The notes under the pieces are model-generated. The model did no database searches. It had not been told where the DNA came from and was given only the letters and a program-made list of their open reading frames with translations. Shown here piece by piece: positions 7,236 through 7,363 of a stretch of 7,363 bases of DNA (position 1 is the first letter of the stretch; the number at the start of each line of letters is the position of its first letter). The DNA is taken from the NCBI GenBank assembly GCA_003447535.1, contig DLYY01000153.1, positions 1 through 7,363 on the forward strand, read 5' to 3'. This stretch comes from Bacteroidota bacterium (lineage in GTDB: Bacteria > Bacteroidota > Bacteroidia > Chitinophagales > UBA8649). The position numbers and the translations under genes were made by a program.

Positions 7236-7268
7236 ACCTCAACTTTAATGGGGGTCTTTATTTTTTTG
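7236..7268 (+). terminator. Weak terminator-like hairpin after the tmRNA
   Basis: ACCTC (7236-7240) can pair with GGGGT (7251-7255), five pairs with one T-G, around a 10-nt loop, followed by CTTTATTTTTTTG. The T-rich tail and the position just after the tmRNA fit an intrinsic terminator, but the stem is short. Confidence 0.35.
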
Positions 7269-7270
7269 TC

Positions 7271-7363
7271 TTAAAAAGAAAAGCCTAAGCTAACATATAA
7301 GAGCTCTGGATATCCAACTCCAGTCCTAAAAATTTTAGAACCTTGAGGCTTTTGCATTCGATA
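7271..7363 (-). CDS. C-terminal end of a gene cut by the window edge, probably an outer-membrane beta-barrel protein
   Basis: An open frame enters from the right edge and ends at the stop TAA at 7271-7273, giving 30 residues: YRMQKPQGSKIFRTG, then VGYPELLYVSLGFSF. The last residues alternate hydrophobic and polar side chains and end in Phe, like the final strand and assembly signal of outer-membrane barrels. The ending resembles that of the large gene at the left of the window (LTLGYDF). The family cannot be named from this fragment. It converges on the tmRNA, with 43 bp between the two 3' ends. The internal ATG in this frame is probably not a start, since the frame stays open to the window edge. 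Confidence 0.6.
   Translation of the reverse strand, partial: YRMQKPQGSKIFRTGVGYPELLYVSLGFSF

Overview
The window looks like a piece of a Bacteroidota (Bacteroidetes) chromosome of moderate GC content. Three things point there. The largest gene encodes an outer-membrane protein with a C-terminal Omp85-type barrel ending in Phe. No Shine-Dalgarno sequence is visible before the larger genes. The tmRNA encodes a tag of the ...NYAxAA type, close to the GENNYALAA-like tags known from this phylum. No species can be named from the sequence alone.

Layout, left to right. Positions 11-3469 (minus) hold a 1152-residue secreted protein that I read as signal peptide, degenerate peptidase-MA-like domain, TolB/WD40-like propeller, linker and Omp85-like barrel. 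It is divergent from a metallo-beta-lactamase-fold hydrolase of glyoxalase II type (3548-4198, plus). That gene converges, 19 bp apart, on a 699-residue peptidase-containing ABC exporter (4218-6317, minus). The next 534 bp, up to the tmRNA, carry no long gene. They hold a plausible 44-codon Trp-rich ORF divergent from the exporter (6449-6583), a weaker 44-codon ORF (6695-6829), short repeats and a hairpin. The tmRNA gene (ssrA) fills 6852-7227. The right edge holds the last 30 codons of a minus-strand gene whose C-terminus looks like the final strand of an outer-membrane barrel.

How the parts may work together. Exporter and divergent small peptide are the only pair that suggests a local system: a C39-peptidase ABC transporter cleaves and exports leader peptides, and an unrecognised small ORF sits 131 bp from its start. 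The peptide has no double-glycine leader, so the link is positional only. The remaining genes look like independent cell-envelope and housekeeping functions. No mobile element, CRISPR array, rRNA or ordinary tRNA was seen.
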